A stretch of 64,000 nucleotides of DNA from Paraburkholderia fungorum (GTDB lineage: Bacteria > Pseudomonadota > Gammaproteobacteria > Burkholderiales > Burkholderiaceae), in NCBI RefSeq assembly GCF_900099835.1, contig NZ_FNKP01000002.1:2480001-2544000 (forward strand), read 5' to 3'. Positions 45,724 through 55,595 of the stretch are shown here, piece by piece. The notes under the pieces were generated by a model, which was given only the letters and a program-made list of their open reading frames with translations, made no database searches and was not told the DNA's origin. Numbering within the stretch: the stretch's first letter is position 1; each line of letters opens with the position of its first letter. The translations under genes and the position numbers were made by a program.

Positions 45724-46875
45724 TCACGCACCAAGCCTCTCGCGATTGCGAAGAATCAGCGCGAGGAAAAACGGACCGCCTATCAATGCAGTGAGGATGC
45801 CGAGCGGCACTTCGGCGGGCGCGGCAATCGTACGCGCGGCCAGATCGGACAGAACGGTTAGCGATGCGCCGAACAACATCGATCCTGGTAGAACCCAGCG
45901 TTGATCCGGGCCGCAAACGAGGCGCACACAATGCGGCGCAACGAGACCGATAAAGCCGATCTGTCCGGTACACGAGACGATCGCGCCGACGCTCAACGCA
46001 GCCGCAATCAACACGACGCGTTTGACTCGCTGCACAGGCACGCCGAGATGATGCGCTTCCATTTCGCCAAGCTGCATCACATTGAGCGCGCGACTGCATT
46101 TTCCGATCAGCGCCGCGCTCAGTGCGACCAGCGGCAGCAGAATCAGGATCGTGCGCCACTGCACGCCCGCGAGACTGCCGAGGCTCCAGAACGTCAGCGA
46201 ACGCAGTTGCGAATCCGATGCGACATACGTCATTACGCCGATCGTTGCACCTGCAAGCGCGTTCAGCGCGATGCCCGACAACAACAGCACGGGCAAGCTC
46301 AAGCGCCCTCGCCGCGCGGACAAACGGTAGACCAGTGCGGTAACGACGAGCGCCCCAGCAAATGCAGCGAACGCGGTCACGCCATCGCCCGCGAATCCAT
46401 AGCGCGACAATAGCCACGGCGCACAGACGATCGCGAGCGATGCCCCGAGCGCGGCCCCACTCGATATGCCGATCAAACCCGGATCGGCGAGCGGATTGCG
46501 CAGCAGTGCCTGCAACGCGCTGCCCGCCGCGCCGAACCCGGCGCCGACGATCAGCGCGAGCACGACGCGCGGCAGGCGGATCGACAGTAGAACGGCACGC
46601 GCCTGGTCGAGTATCGTCGGGTCCACGCCGAGTGCGCCGGGCCGCCACAGGGCCGCTAATAGCGTCGTGGGCGCTATCCGGTACGCACCGAGACAGATTG
46701 CGGCAACGCTCGACACGCATAGCAGCGCGCCCAGCGCAATCATCACGCTAAGCGGATTGCGTGCGCCGTTCGATCTGAAACCGGCGAACAGCGTGAAAAC
46801 AGCCCGTGGTCTACGCGATTTCATGATGCCCGGCGATGGTCCGCCTCCGACACGCGAGATTTTTTCGATGCTCAT
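45724..46875 (-). CDS. hmuU: Heme ABC transporter permease
   Basis: A 383-residue FecCD-family permease, with the family's PLADPGLIGISSGAALGA segment, TGQIGFIGLVAPHCVRL coupling region, and about ten hydrophobic segments. It forms the membrane channel for heme with HmuV. The N-terminal start is unsure: I use the ATG at 46875, but one at 46824 (MKSRRPRA) would give a length more usual for the family. No strong ribosome binding site is seen at either. Confidence 0.9.
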   Translation of the reverse strand: MSIEKISRVGGGPSPGIMKSRRPRAVFTLFAGFRSNGARNPLSVMIALGALLCVSSVAAICLGAYRIAPTTLLAALWRPGALGVDPTILDQARAVLLSIRLPRVVLALIVGAGFGAAGSALQALLRNPLADPGLIGISSGAALGASLAIVCAPWLLSRYGFAGDGVTAFAAFAGALVVTALVYRLSARRGRLSLPVLLLSGIALNALAGATIGVMTYVASDSQLRSLTFWSLGSLAGVQWRTILILLPLVALSAALIGKCSRALNVMQLGEMEAHHLGVPVQRVKRVVLIAAALSVGAIVSCTGQIGFIGLVAPHCVRLVCGPDQRWVLPGSMLFGASLTVLSDLAARTIAAPAEVPLGILTALIGGPFFLALILRNRERLGA

Positions 46876-46939
46876 GGCACTTCGCAAATAAAGGTTCGTC
46901 GCGAGCAGCTTGCATGCGGCGATGTGCAGACCAAGGCGT

Positions 46940-47851
46940 TCACGCCGCCGACACGAGTTGCCGGTTCAGCGCCATAACAGCCTCCGGTAAGCGCGGACCG
47001 AAGCCGAGCAGGAACAATGTGTCGAGCGAGACGATTCGCGAATTTCTGCCTGCGGGTGTCGATGCGAAACCCGGCGTGCCGAGAATCGCCGCCGCTCCGC
47101 CCGATACGGCGAGGGTGTCGTCGGTGGTCAGCACGACATCGGGCGCGGCGGCGATCAACGCTTCCGGCGAGAGGCTGCGATAACCATCGAAACCCTGAAT
47201 GGCATTGCGCGCTCCGGCGTAACTGATCATCGCGTCGGCGGCGGTGTGTTGCCCCGCGACCATCGGTTGACTACCCGAAGGATTCAGCAGAAACAGCACA
47301 CGCAGCGGTTGCGCGCGGCTCGCAAGCGGTGAGGCGGCGACGTTTTTTATCGCGTTGTCCCACTCGGCATCGACACGTTTGCGCAATGCCGCGCCATCTT
47401 CCATCGCGCCGAGTTCGCGCGCGACGCCGTCGATTTTTTTCCGCAGCGAATCCACGTTATGTGTTTCCGTGAACGACACGACGTTGACGCCTGTTTGCCG
47501 GATCTGCTGCAGCACACCTGGCGGCCCCGCTTCGGCGGAGGTCAGAATCAGATCGGGATGCATCGACAGCACACCTTCCGCCGATAACGTTCGCTGATAG
47601 CCGACCTTCGGCAGTTTCAGCACGGCAGCGGGAAACGTGCACGATGTATCGGTGGCGACGAGCATCGTGCTTTTGTCGAGCGCATACACGATCTCGGCCA
47701 GCGCACCGCCGATCACGATCACACGATTTGGCGCAGCGGTCTTTGTTATTGCCATCGCCATTCGCGAATTCAGCCCGGCCATACCGACTACCGCCGCGAC
47801 GCCGCCGACCACGATGCGGCGTCGATGAATGTCGAAGCCGCGCCGGCTCAT
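46940..47851 (-). CDS. hmuT: Periplasmic heme-binding protein
   Basis: A 303-residue class III solute-binding protein (HmuT/BtuF-like). The N-terminus has a twin-arginine-like signal (MSRRGFDIHRRRIVVGGVAA) with a long hydrophobic core. Mature-domain features are RVIVIGGALAEIVYALDK, the linker helix and the second-lobe APDVVLTTDDTLA. The start overlaps the hmuS stop by four bases (ATGA), which fixes it. It takes heme from the outer-membrane receptor to HmuUV. Confidence 0.92.
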   Translation of the reverse strand: MSRRGFDIHRRRIVVGGVAAVVGMAGLNSRMAMAITKTAAPNRVIVIGGALAEIVYALDKSTMLVATDTSCTFPAAVLKLPKVGYQRTLSAEGVLSMHPDLILTSAEAGPPGVLQQIRQTGVNVVSFTETHNVDSLRKKIDGVARELGAMEDGAALRKRVDAEWDNAIKNVAASPLASRAQPLRVLFLLNPSGSQPMVAGQHTAADAMISYAGARNAIQGFDGYRSLSPEALIAAAPDVVLTTDDTLAVSGGAAAILGTPGFASTPAGRNSRIVSLDTLFLLGFGPRLPEAVMALNRQLVSAA

Positions 47852-48960
47852 GCGGTCACCTCGGCAATGTTCTCCATAACCGGCGCGATGTTTGCAATCA
47901 GTTCTCGCCATCCTGCGAGTTCCGGCGAACCCGGTTTGCGCGCGCCGAACAGCATCGCAATGCTATCGCCTTTGCAGTCGAATAATTCAAGCGACGTCAC
48001 GATGCCATCGCTGGTCGGCTTGCGGACCACCCACGCGCTATCGATCAGATCGGTGCGCAAATGCAGATTGAAACCGGGGTCGAGCACATTGAGCCACGGA
48101 CCCATCGCCTGGATCGTCTTCACAGGTCCAGTATGAATCTGGATCATGCCGTGATTGCCAACGAACACCATGATCGGCAATTCAGTTTGCGCGGCCTGAT
48201 TCAATACCGTTGCGATCGCGTCGTTCGCGACGCGCTGCGCGTAACGCGACTCGGCAAGACGCAGCGCCTGAGTACGTGCAAGCCTGAACTTGCGCAACAA
48301 GCCGAAGAACTGATGCGTGTCGGTCATTGCATGCCATGCGGCGTGAAACGCTTGCACGTCGATGTCCTCGTCGGGCGTCGGCACCGGCGCAGCAGGCGCG
48401 GCGGTCACCGTCATTCCCGCCGTCTGCTCCACATGTGCCCAGCGTTCGACAAATGCCGCGTAGGCTGCGTGATCGCTGTGCTCGCGCAGATAAACCTTGT
48501 GGGTAGCGTGGCCTTGCGCGTCGAAGAACTGCAAACTCTTCAGCGTGCCGCGCGGCGTGACGTCGGTGACAGCAAAACCGGCTGCCCATTTGCTGTAGAA
48601 AATCCGCAGATCGATCGGATCGCCGAGTGCAATGCCGGTCGGCCCCTCATGGCTCATATTGGCGAACTGGCCATCTTTCTCGTGCACGGCGGCGTCGTTG
48701 CGCGTCAGCGCCATCACCGAGCCGAGCATCGGCACCTCTTCAAACAGCTCGATAAAACGCGTGTCGAGTCGCACGACGTGTTCGCCGACAAATGCGGCAA
48801 GCACCTCGCCTTCGCTGATACCGAGCGCAAACGCGGCTTCGCGGTTACGCAGTTTCTGCTCGGCCTTGATACGCACAAAATCGTTGCGCAATTGTTCGAG
48901 CGATTCCGGTTGGGTCGTATAGCTGTTCTTCACGATTGTCATTGGATTGGATAGCTTCAT
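47848..48960 (-). CDS. hmuS: Hemin-degrading/heme-trafficking factor
   Basis: A 370-residue cytoplasmic protein of the HmuS/HemS/ShuS family with two similar halves. The family openings are seen in both: QKLRNREAAFALGISEGEVLAA (first half, shortened to RNREAAFALGISEGEV) and FGLLRKFRLARTQALRL with VGNHGMIQIHTGPV in the second. It binds heme after import and helps release iron. The start is at 48960 or the in-frame ATG at 48942; neither has a strong ribosome binding site. Confidence 0.92.
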   Translation of the reverse strand: MKLSNPMTIVKNSYTTQPESLEQLRNDFVRIKAEQKLRNREAAFALGISEGEVLAAFVGEHVVRLDTRFIELFEEVPMLGSVMALTRNDAAVHEKDGQFANMSHEGPTGIALGDPIDLRIFYSKWAAGFAVTDVTPRGTLKSLQFFDAQGHATHKVYLREHSDHAAYAAFVERWAHVEQTAGMTVTAAPAAPVPTPDEDIDVQAFHAAWHAMTDTHQFFGLLRKFRLARTQALRLAESRYAQRVANDAIATVLNQAAQTELPIMVFVGNHGMIQIHTGPVKTIQAMGPWLNVLDPGFNLHLRTDLIDSAWVVRKPTSDGIVTSLELFDCKGDSIAMLFGARKPGSPELAGWRELIANIAPVMENIAEVTA

Positions 48961-49095
48961 GCTGAAAGTTGGGAAAGTCCGGCACGCTGTCACTAATGCG
49001 TCGTGCCGGACTCGCGAATCATCCGGATTCGATTCGTCAATCACGCGATGCAGGGCGATGCACTCGCGCTGAGATTGCGAAGAACCCGACGCCGG

Positions 49096-51432
49096 TCAGA
49101 AGTCGATCTTCATACCGACGTTGAAGTTACGGCCCGGCGCGGTGAGAGCCGAAATCTTCGCGTAGCCGTCGCTATCGGCAAGGCCTCGCACGTCATTCCA
49201 GATCCAGTACTTGCGATCGAACAGGTTATCGATACCGGCTGTCACGCTGACGTGTTTGGTGATTTTGTAGCCTGCGTGCAGGTCGAAAATCGTGTACGAC
49301 GGGGTCGAGTAGTACGACGCGCTCGACATCTGGTCCTTGTCTTTGCGCGAGTTGTACGTCATGTCCACGCCCGCAAACCAACGGTCGCCGCCGGTGTAAC
49401 GAATGCCCAACACCACCGCCAGCGGCGGAATCGTATCGAGTCCGGTCGTCTTGCCGTCTTCGGTTTCCGTGCCTTTGATATAGGCAAAACCGCCCTTCAC
49501 TTCGATCGAATCGCTGACGATCCAGTCGGCCTTGCCTTCAAAGCCATGAATCGACGCCTTCGTGAAGTTCACGTACTGAACCGTGTACGGATTCGTCGCG
49601 GACGACGTGCTGCCGCCGATAACCTTGGTGTCGATGAAGTTGTTGTAGCGCCCAGCGAACGCAGCTCCGCTGTAGTTCAGGATGCCGGTACCAACTCCGA
49701 GTTGGCCGCGAAAACCTGCTTCAATCGAATTACTGGTTTCCGGCTTCAGATTCGGATTGCCTACCTGCTGATAGTAGAGACCGTACGAGCCCGCAGGGTT
49801 ATAGAAGCTGTTGACCTGATACGCGCTAGGCGCACGGAAACCTCGTGCATATTGCACATACGGAATGAATGCCGGCGACACCTGATACAGCAACGCCAGT
49901 CGCGGCGAAATTGCATTGCCGTTCGAGCCGGTCGTCGGCTTGGTCGAACTTGCGCTCACTTCCTCGTACGTTGCGTCGGGATGCGGCGTCATCTTGTAGT
50001 AATCGAAGCGCACGCCCGGCACGAAACTCAGCTTGTTCCAACGGATTTCATCCTGGGTGTACACGCCGAGGTTGATTTGCGAGGTCTTCGGGAATGCTTC
50101 CGGATAACCGTCTGTCGGCGTGCTCCACTCCGAGCCCGCTGAACTGCTGGTGCTGTAGTGCGACAGGCTGGCATCGAAGCCATATGTCACGCTATGCGAC
50201 AACGGACCGGTCCTGAACGCGCTCTCCGCGACGACGCTGCCGCCGAAGATGTTGTCGCCGTATTCGTTGGTTCGAGTTCGGCTGCTTTCCGCGCCAGCCG
50301 AATTTACGCCATCGATCAACAGAGACTGACGTGTCTGCGCATTACGGTAGTACACCGAAGCTTTAAGTTGCTGCATCCACGGATTGGTGTCGTCGTGATG
50401 ATCGTATTCGAGCTTCACGCGGTTGCTGGTCACCTGGTTGACGGTGTTGTACACGTCCGCCGAGTAGCCGCTCCACGTATAGCCGCCGTTCAATTGCGTG
50501 AGGCCGTCACTTGAATTGGCGTTATTCAGCGTTTCCGCAGTCAATTTCAGCTGATCGCGTGGCGTGAGGTTGAACACCAGTTTGCCGAGCGCACTGCGAT
50601 TGTTGTACGTCAGCGGATCAGGGGTCGAACGGTTCGCGCCCAGCACGTTGCTGTCGCCCTTGTTGTCGGTCTCGTGACCGTGACGGCCGCTCAGCACGAG
50701 CATGCCTTGAATCCGGTCGTTGCCGAACGCGGCAGTCGCGGTAGATCCCCAACTACGGTCCGTTGAATCGTAGCCCGCTTTCACCGAAAAATAGGTGGGC
50801 TTGTTGTAGATCGACAGCAGATCGGCCGGGTCTTTGGTGACGAAATTGACCGCGCCGGTCAGGCCGTCGCTGCCATATAGCACCGACGCAGGTCCACGCA
50901 GCACTTCGATACGTTGATAGAGATCGGTGTTCAGATAGTCGCCACGACCGGCCGAACCTGAGCCGAATGCATACGATTGCGGCAAAGGAATGCCGTCTTC
51001 CAGCATCAGAACCTGATTGCCTTCGAGGCCGCGAATGTTGATGCCTTCGTTACCCGCGCGTCCCGACGAGCCGGTAATGCCCGCCGGACGATACGCCTGG
51101 CGACGCACTTCGACGCCCGGCTCATAGCGCAACGCGTCCTTGATGTCCTTCGCGTTGTTATCGTCGATGTCGTCGCTGGTAATCACCGAGACCGTTGCCG
51201 CCGTGCGATTCAGATCGACTTTGCCAACCCGGTTCGCGGTCATGCTGATCGTTTTCAACTGACGGTCCGCCTGGATCGCGGTCGGTGCCGATGCGGCGGG
51301 CGCGCTCGCCGCGACCGGTGCGTCGGCTTTAGCCTGTAACTCCGCTGCGTACGCGCCGCCGTTTTGCGCTACACAAATATCCGCCAGCAACGCCGGCACG
51401 ACAATCTTGAACAAACATCTGTTTATGTACAT
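49096..51432 (-). CDS. hmuR: TonB-dependent heme/hemoglobin receptor
   Basis: A 778-residue outer-membrane receptor. A signal peptide and an Ala/Pro-rich linker lead to the plug (VSVITSDDIDDNNAKDIKD; GNEGINIRGLEGNQVLMLED; VEVLRGPASVLYG read as IEVLRGPASVLYGSDGLTG) and a beta-barrel ending in aromatic Phe (NFNVGMKIDF). The TonB box region lies near LKTISMTANR. The overall type is TonB-hemoglobin/transferrin/lactoferrin receptor. GGGGAAAG precedes the ATG. First gene of the hmu operon; a Fur-like site lies upstream. No tonB-exbBD genes are in the window. Confidence 0.93.
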   Translation of the reverse strand: MYINRCLFKIVVPALLADICVAQNGGAYAAELQAKADAPVAASAPAASAPTAIQADRQLKTISMTANRVGKVDLNRTAATVSVITSDDIDDNNAKDIKDALRYEPGVEVRRQAYRPAGITGSSGRAGNEGINIRGLEGNQVLMLEDGIPLPQSYAFGSGSAGRGDYLNTDLYQRIEVLRGPASVLYGSDGLTGAVNFVTKDPADLLSIYNKPTYFSVKAGYDSTDRSWGSTATAAFGNDRIQGMLVLSGRHGHETDNKGDSNVLGANRSTPDPLTYNNRSALGKLVFNLTPRDQLKLTAETLNNANSSDGLTQLNGGYTWSGYSADVYNTVNQVTSNRVKLEYDHHDDTNPWMQQLKASVYYRNAQTRQSLLIDGVNSAGAESSRTRTNEYGDNIFGGSVVAESAFRTGPLSHSVTYGFDASLSHYSTSSSAGSEWSTPTDGYPEAFPKTSQINLGVYTQDEIRWNKLSFVPGVRFDYYKMTPHPDATYEEVSASSTKPTTGSNGNAISPRLALLYQVSPAFIPYVQYARGFRAPSAYQVNSFYNPAGSYGLYYQQVGNPNLKPETSNSIEAGFRGQLGVGTGILNYSGAAFAGRYNNFIDTKVIGGSTSSATNPYTVQYVNFTKASIHGFEGKADWIVSDSIEVKGGFAYIKGTETEDGKTTGLDTIPPLAVVLGIRYTGGDRWFAGVDMTYNSRKDKDQMSSASYYSTPSYTIFDLHAGYKITKHVSVTAGIDNLFDRKYWIWNDVRGLADSDGYAKISALTAPGRNFNVGMKIDF

Positions 51433-51881
51433 TTATTCTTTCCCCGTCCGCGGTGTCATGCGCCCTTCGCATGACTCACCTGCGCAATCTAGAGTCGAAT
51501 TGTAATGTTTGAATGCGAATCATTGCTATTTGCGTTTACTGAATTAGATTACGGATTGTTTCAATCGGGCTTTCTAAATGATTGGAAGATGTTGATATGA
51601 CGGCGAAAAATGGCCGACGAGGACCAGATCGCGCCGGCAAGAAAGGGACTTCCCGGCATCACTTGTAACTAGTTTTTTGGCGCGCGCTGTAAGCAAGATA
51701 CGCAGAGAGTGCGGTCTGGGGCATGACGTGGACGTGCATGAGACTGACCGTTAGTTGCGCATTTGTACGAAACTCGCACTGGATTTATTCATCACGAGGC
51801 GATCCTGCGGGACCGCCAAAGAAATCGATTTCGACGAAACGGTTGCGCGACATATAAATTCGCGGTCGCCAACCGCCCTGG
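51433..51881. other. Intergenic region, 449 bases, upstream of the hmu operon
   Basis: Holds the hmu promoter on the minus strand and the end of the flavoreductase operon. A moderate Fur-like site is at 51509-51527. AT-rich around 51500-51600. No sigma-factor or other gene is supported here. Confidence 0.4.
51509..51527. promoter_or_regulatory. Weak Fur-box candidate upstream of hmuR
   Basis: The sequence ttgaatgcgAATCATTgct keeps seven of seven bases of the AATCATT half of the Fur consensus but only some of the other half, about 11 of 19 overall. Its position, about 80 bases before the heme receptor gene, fits. Confidence 0.4.
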
Positions 51882-53516
51882 TCAATAAACATCGCGCCGA
51901 TATCGCCCCGCCTCGCGCAGTGAGTCCACTCGCGCTTCGCCGATAACATCGACCAAAGCAGCCTGCACCGTCTGCGCCATTCGTTGCGCGCTACCACATA
52001 CGTAGATCGATGCGCCGCCCTCAACCCATTGCTGCACATGCCCGGCCGCACCGCGGATTGCATCGTGCACGTAGCGATATTCACCGCCATCGCGCGACCA
52101 CACCTGGTCCAGTCGCTCAAGCACACCAGCAGCCCTCCAATGCGCAATTTCGTCCGCGTGAAACGTATCGTGCGCGGCGCTGCGTTCACCAAAAATCAGC
52201 CAGTTTCGACGATGACCACACTCGGCCCGATGCTTCAGATGCGCACGCAAACCCGCGAGTCCCGTCCCCGCACCGATGAGGATCAGCGGACGATCATCCG
52301 ATGGCGCGTGAAAGCCACGATTCGTGCGCACGCGCACGCTGATCGATGCGTCGGGTGGAGCATGCCGCGTCAGCCAGCCCGAAGCGAGTCCGAGACCGAT
52401 ACCTTCACTGGACGACGCATCGGGATAACGCGCCTGCCTCACAAGCAATTCGAGCCGACCATCAGCCGGCAATGACGAGATCGAGTACTTTCGCGAAGGT
52501 AACGGCTCGCATGAATCGACGATGACCTGAGGCGACTGCCCGCGCAACACGTCGACTTTTACCGGCAACGTGCGTGTTGAAATTGCTTCGGATAGCTTGA
52601 TTATTTTTCTATCGCAATCGACAGCCGTGTCGCCGTCCAGACACAGCATGCGCAGCCATGCCGCTACAACAGCTTCTGGATGTTGCGGACGAATTTCTGC
52701 GATATCACCAGGTTGCCAGTTCAGTGCGGCTGGATCGTCGGGTTTGAGACAGACATGAAACGCCGGATTGCCGGCGCTACCGGGATTAAGCAAATTTCGC
52801 TGATCAAGAATCCAGCGCGTGCCCGAAAGGGGCGTAAGTACTTCGTCGCCACCTTCAAACGCCGACGAGGAGAGACGCTCATGCCACAACCGCAATGCGG
52901 CCGGGTCGCCATTATTCACTTCGATCAGGTCGAACAGCGACTGCGCGCGACGATCGCGCAGCCAACGATCAACCATGTGACCGAACGCGCAAAAATCGCG
53001 ATAATTCCGGTCGCCTAATGCAAGCACCGCATAATGCAACGTCTGCAGCGACTGCGCCGCGCCAGCGCTCATCACCTTGCGCACGAAGCTCACGGCGTTG
53101 TCGGGCGCATCGCCCTCTCCAGTCGTGCTGACAATGAACAAGGCCTGGTTATATCGCATGAGCGCATCGAAGCCGAGTGTGTCGAGCGATTCCAACTGAA
53201 CGACACGGCCTGCGCGCCGAAACAGTTGCGCAGTCTGTACGGCGAGTTGTTCGGCGAACCCGGTCTGGCTCGCGTATGCGACCAATACAACCGTGTTGTC
53301 AGCATTGCCGCGCACGGTGTTCGCCCCAACCTGACGCGAACGTCGACGATGGGCACGGAGCACGCCAACGCACATCGCCAGATAAGCGACGATCACGCCG
53401 CCCGCCATCGCAAGTCGCGTCTCGCCGAAATACGCCATGCCCGCGCCGATCAAACTCAACGCGGACCAGATTAATGTGGATCGGAAACCGTCCGGACGGA
53501 ACACACGCAACGTCAC
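51882..53516 (-). CDS. Membrane-anchored flavodoxin / FNR-type flavoreductase (sulfite reductase flavoprotein-like)
   Basis: A 544-residue diflavin reductase. Two N-terminal membrane segments (STLIWSALSLIGAGMAYFG; MAGGVIVAYLAMCVGVL) anchor it; then a flavodoxin-like FMN domain (VVLVAYASQTGFAEQLAVQT; ALGDRNYRDF), an FAD domain with RKYSISSLP and an NADPH site LILIGAGTGLAGLRAHL ending GSAQRMAQTVQAAL. The GTG start at 53516 overlaps the apbE stop (GTGA). It should pass electrons from NADPH through FAD and FMN to a membrane partner, probably the PepSY protein of the same operon. Confidence 0.88.
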   Translation of the reverse strand: MTLRVFRPDGFRSTLIWSALSLIGAGMAYFGETRLAMAGGVIVAYLAMCVGVLRAHRRRSRQVGANTVRGNADNTVVLVAYASQTGFAEQLAVQTAQLFRRAGRVVQLESLDTLGFDALMRYNQALFIVSTTGEGDAPDNAVSFVRKVMSAGAAQSLQTLHYAVLALGDRNYRDFCAFGHMVDRWLRDRRAQSLFDLIEVNNGDPAALRLWHERLSSSAFEGGDEVLTPLSGTRWILDQRNLLNPGSAGNPAFHVCLKPDDPAALNWQPGDIAEIRPQHPEAVVAAWLRMLCLDGDTAVDCDRKIIKLSEAISTRTLPVKVDVLRGQSPQVIVDSCEPLPSRKYSISSLPADGRLELLVRQARYPDASSSEGIGLGLASGWLTRHAPPDASISVRVRTNRGFHAPSDDRPLILIGAGTGLAGLRAHLKHRAECGHRRNWLIFGERSAAHDTFHADEIAHWRAAGVLERLDQVWSRDGGEYRYVHDAIRGAAGHVQQWVEGGASIYVCGSAQRMAQTVQAALVDVIGEARVDSLREAGRYRRDVY

Positions 53517-54637
53517 TCGAGCATCGCCGCATAGGCGGGACTGACGGCCTCGCCGAAACCATCGGCGGTGCGCGTCACACAGCGTGCGGCAATCCGTTCC
53601 CGATGCGCGAGCGCCATACCCGCATCCGGGCCGAGCACCATCAAGGCGGTCGATAACGCGTCGGCAAGCATGCATTCGCGATGCACCACCGTGACGGACG
53701 CCAACGCATGGTTCGCCGGATGGCCGGTGCGTGGATCGATGGTATGCGCGTAATGACGCTGTGCATCGCGGTCGACGAAATAACGGCGGTAGTCGCCCGA
53801 CGTCGCCACGGAAAGACCATGCAGTGCGATCAGATCATGCGTCGGCAGTGTATTACGAGAGTCATGAAGCACGTCGACATGCAGCGGCGTTTCAATTTCG
53901 ACCCACCACGGCATGCCGTCCGGCTTCACGCCTTCACCGCGCAATTCGCCACCAATTTCGACCAGATGATGACCGATGCCGACGTGCGTCAATGCTTCGC
54001 TAACGGCATCGACCGCATAACCTTTGGCGATCGCACACAAATCGAGCGACGCGTGACCGGGTTGCAGAACGCGCAGTGTCGAGCGATCCAGTTCGATGCG
54101 CGACCACCCGCAATAGCGCCGGATCGCCTCTACTTCAGCCGCAGATGGAGCGTATTCACGTCGCCCTGCCGGACCGAATCCCCACAAATTGATTAGTGGT
54201 CCAGCGCAAGGATCAAATGCACCACCGGTGAGACGTGCAACCTTCAACGCCGTTTCGACGACATCGAAGCATGCGTCAGACAACGTCACCCAGCTTCCCG
54301 CTGGGGCGCAATTGAAACGACTTATGTCAGAGTCATCGCGCCAGTTGCTCATCCCGGCGATGACCGAGTCGAGCACCGCGCGGATCGTCGCATCAATCGC
54401 TTCATCATGATTGCGTTGCAGGTCAATTGCCGCGACCCCGGATTCGCCCGCAGGAACCACGCATTGCACGCTCCACGTCGTGCCCATTGTGTCACCGCAC
54501 AATCCTGCCACACGCCCTGTCACGCCTGCGGTGATCCCGGCGCACAACAGTTGCGAAGGTACGAGAACGCGTCGCGCGACTTCGGCAGCAATGAATTTTG
54601 CACCTTCGGTACGTGAAGTCGCGGGACTCGTGGTCAT
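53513..54637 (-). CDS. apbE: FAD:protein FMN transferase
   Basis: A 374-residue ApbE-family enzyme, which attaches FMN from FAD to a Thr/Ser of target proteins. Family features are DTMGTTWSVQ, the Asp-rich FDPCAGPLINLWGFG, DLCAIAKGYAVDAV, VEIGGELRG, HTIDPRTGHPA and LADALSTALMVLG. Magnesium ligands are in this last group. An odd feature is the N-terminus: no clear signal peptide or lipobox, although targets in other systems lie outside the membrane. Its likely target is the DUF2271 protein two genes upstream. Start at 54637 is preferred over a TTG that abuts the previous stop. Confidence 0.92.
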   Translation of the reverse strand: MTTSPATSRTEGAKFIAAEVARRVLVPSQLLCAGITAGVTGRVAGLCGDTMGTTWSVQCVVPAGESGVAAIDLQRNHDEAIDATIRAVLDSVIAGMSNWRDDSDISRFNCAPAGSWVTLSDACFDVVETALKVARLTGGAFDPCAGPLINLWGFGPAGRREYAPSAAEVEAIRRYCGWSRIELDRSTLRVLQPGHASLDLCAIAKGYAVDAVSEALTHVGIGHHLVEIGGELRGEGVKPDGMPWWVEIETPLHVDVLHDSRNTLPTHDLIALHGLSVATSGDYRRYFVDRDAQRHYAHTIDPRTGHPANHALASVTVVHRECMLADALSTALMVLGPDAGMALAHRERIAARCVTRTADGFGEAVSPAYAAMLE

Positions 54638-54652
54638 GCTTTCGTCCGGCAA

Positions 54653-55477
54653 TTACTGCGGCAGAACTTCAAACGTCGCGGCGTAATTCACGCGACGCGA
54701 CTTCGCATTTTTTATCGTGGTCTGCGAGTCTTGCACGCTGGCTTCCATCCAGTACATTCCCGCCGACGGCCATTTCACGTTGAAGCGTCCATCGGCATCG
54801 GTCGTCACAGTCGTCTCGCCGACCTGATCGCGATAACGAACGCCACCCGGCACAACTTCAACCTTCACGTTAGACGCGGGCTTGCCATCCAGCAGCAAAC
54901 GAAAGCTCGCGTCGCCGTTTGCCACGAGATCGTTCGGATGCGTGACAGGCGTCATTTCAAGGCCGCGCCCCGTAGTTTTCAGCGCAGTCGTGGTCGGCTT
55001 GCCGCGCGTCACAAACGATTCGACACGCGCTTCCGTCTGCGTAATCTGAAGATCCTGCGCGTCTGCGGGCACTTCTTTCGCCAGGCTCTGTTCGTTGCCA
55101 CGCCAGCGACGTGTCTCACCATTGAGCTTGTAACTCGCGACCAGTCCGTGATTCTCGACGGCAATCTTGTACGTACCCTCCTGCGTCAGATGCACGTCGA
55201 ACACGCTGCGATAGCGGCCCGTATTTGCGTTATCGACCTTCACCGGGTTGCCGTCCGGCCCAGTGACGACGAGGCCGTCGAGACGCAGTGGAAAGTGATC
55301 GAAGTAGAACAGATCGTTGGAGACAGCCGCATCCACGGTGACCCACGGATCGTTGCCCGACATAACCGTCGCCGACGGCAGCAACCACATGCGATGAGCG
55401 TGAGCGGCGAGCGGGGCAAGCGCCGAGATCGCCAATACGGACACGACCGACAGTTTCTTCAGGGAGAGTTTCATCAT
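54653..55477 (-). CDS. DUF4198 periplasmic protein
   Basis: A 274-residue exported protein. Signal peptide MMKLSLKKLSVVSVLAISAL cleaved near AHA, then HRMWLLPSATVMSGNDPWVT, the DUF4198 signature, with a start shared with NikM-like nickel-uptake accessory proteins. The C-terminal part (from PNDLVANGDASFRLLLDGKP) is a carboxypeptidase-regulatory-like beta-sandwich. His after the signal could bind metal. It may deliver or hold a metal for the flavinylated partner. The role in iron systems is not established. GGTG precedes the ATG. Confidence 0.85.
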   Translation of the reverse strand: MMKLSLKKLSVVSVLAISALAPLAAHAHRMWLLPSATVMSGNDPWVTVDAAVSNDLFYFDHFPLRLDGLVVTGPDGNPVKVDNANTGRYRSVFDVHLTQEGTYKIAVENHGLVASYKLNGETRRWRGNEQSLAKEVPADAQDLQITQTEARVESFVTRGKPTTTALKTTGRGLEMTPVTHPNDLVANGDASFRLLLDGKPASNVKVEVVPGGVRYRDQVGETTVTTDADGRFNVKWPSAGMYWMEASVQDSQTTIKNAKSRRVNYAATFEVLPQ

Positions 55478-55595
55478 GGCACCTATACAGCGATAAGAAT
55501 CTGGCGAAATCGCACCGGGGCACATGCACGCGGCGAAAAAAGCGCGGCCGATGCGGCTTGCGCACTACGCGCACGTTGTCCGGTTCGAATCGGAA

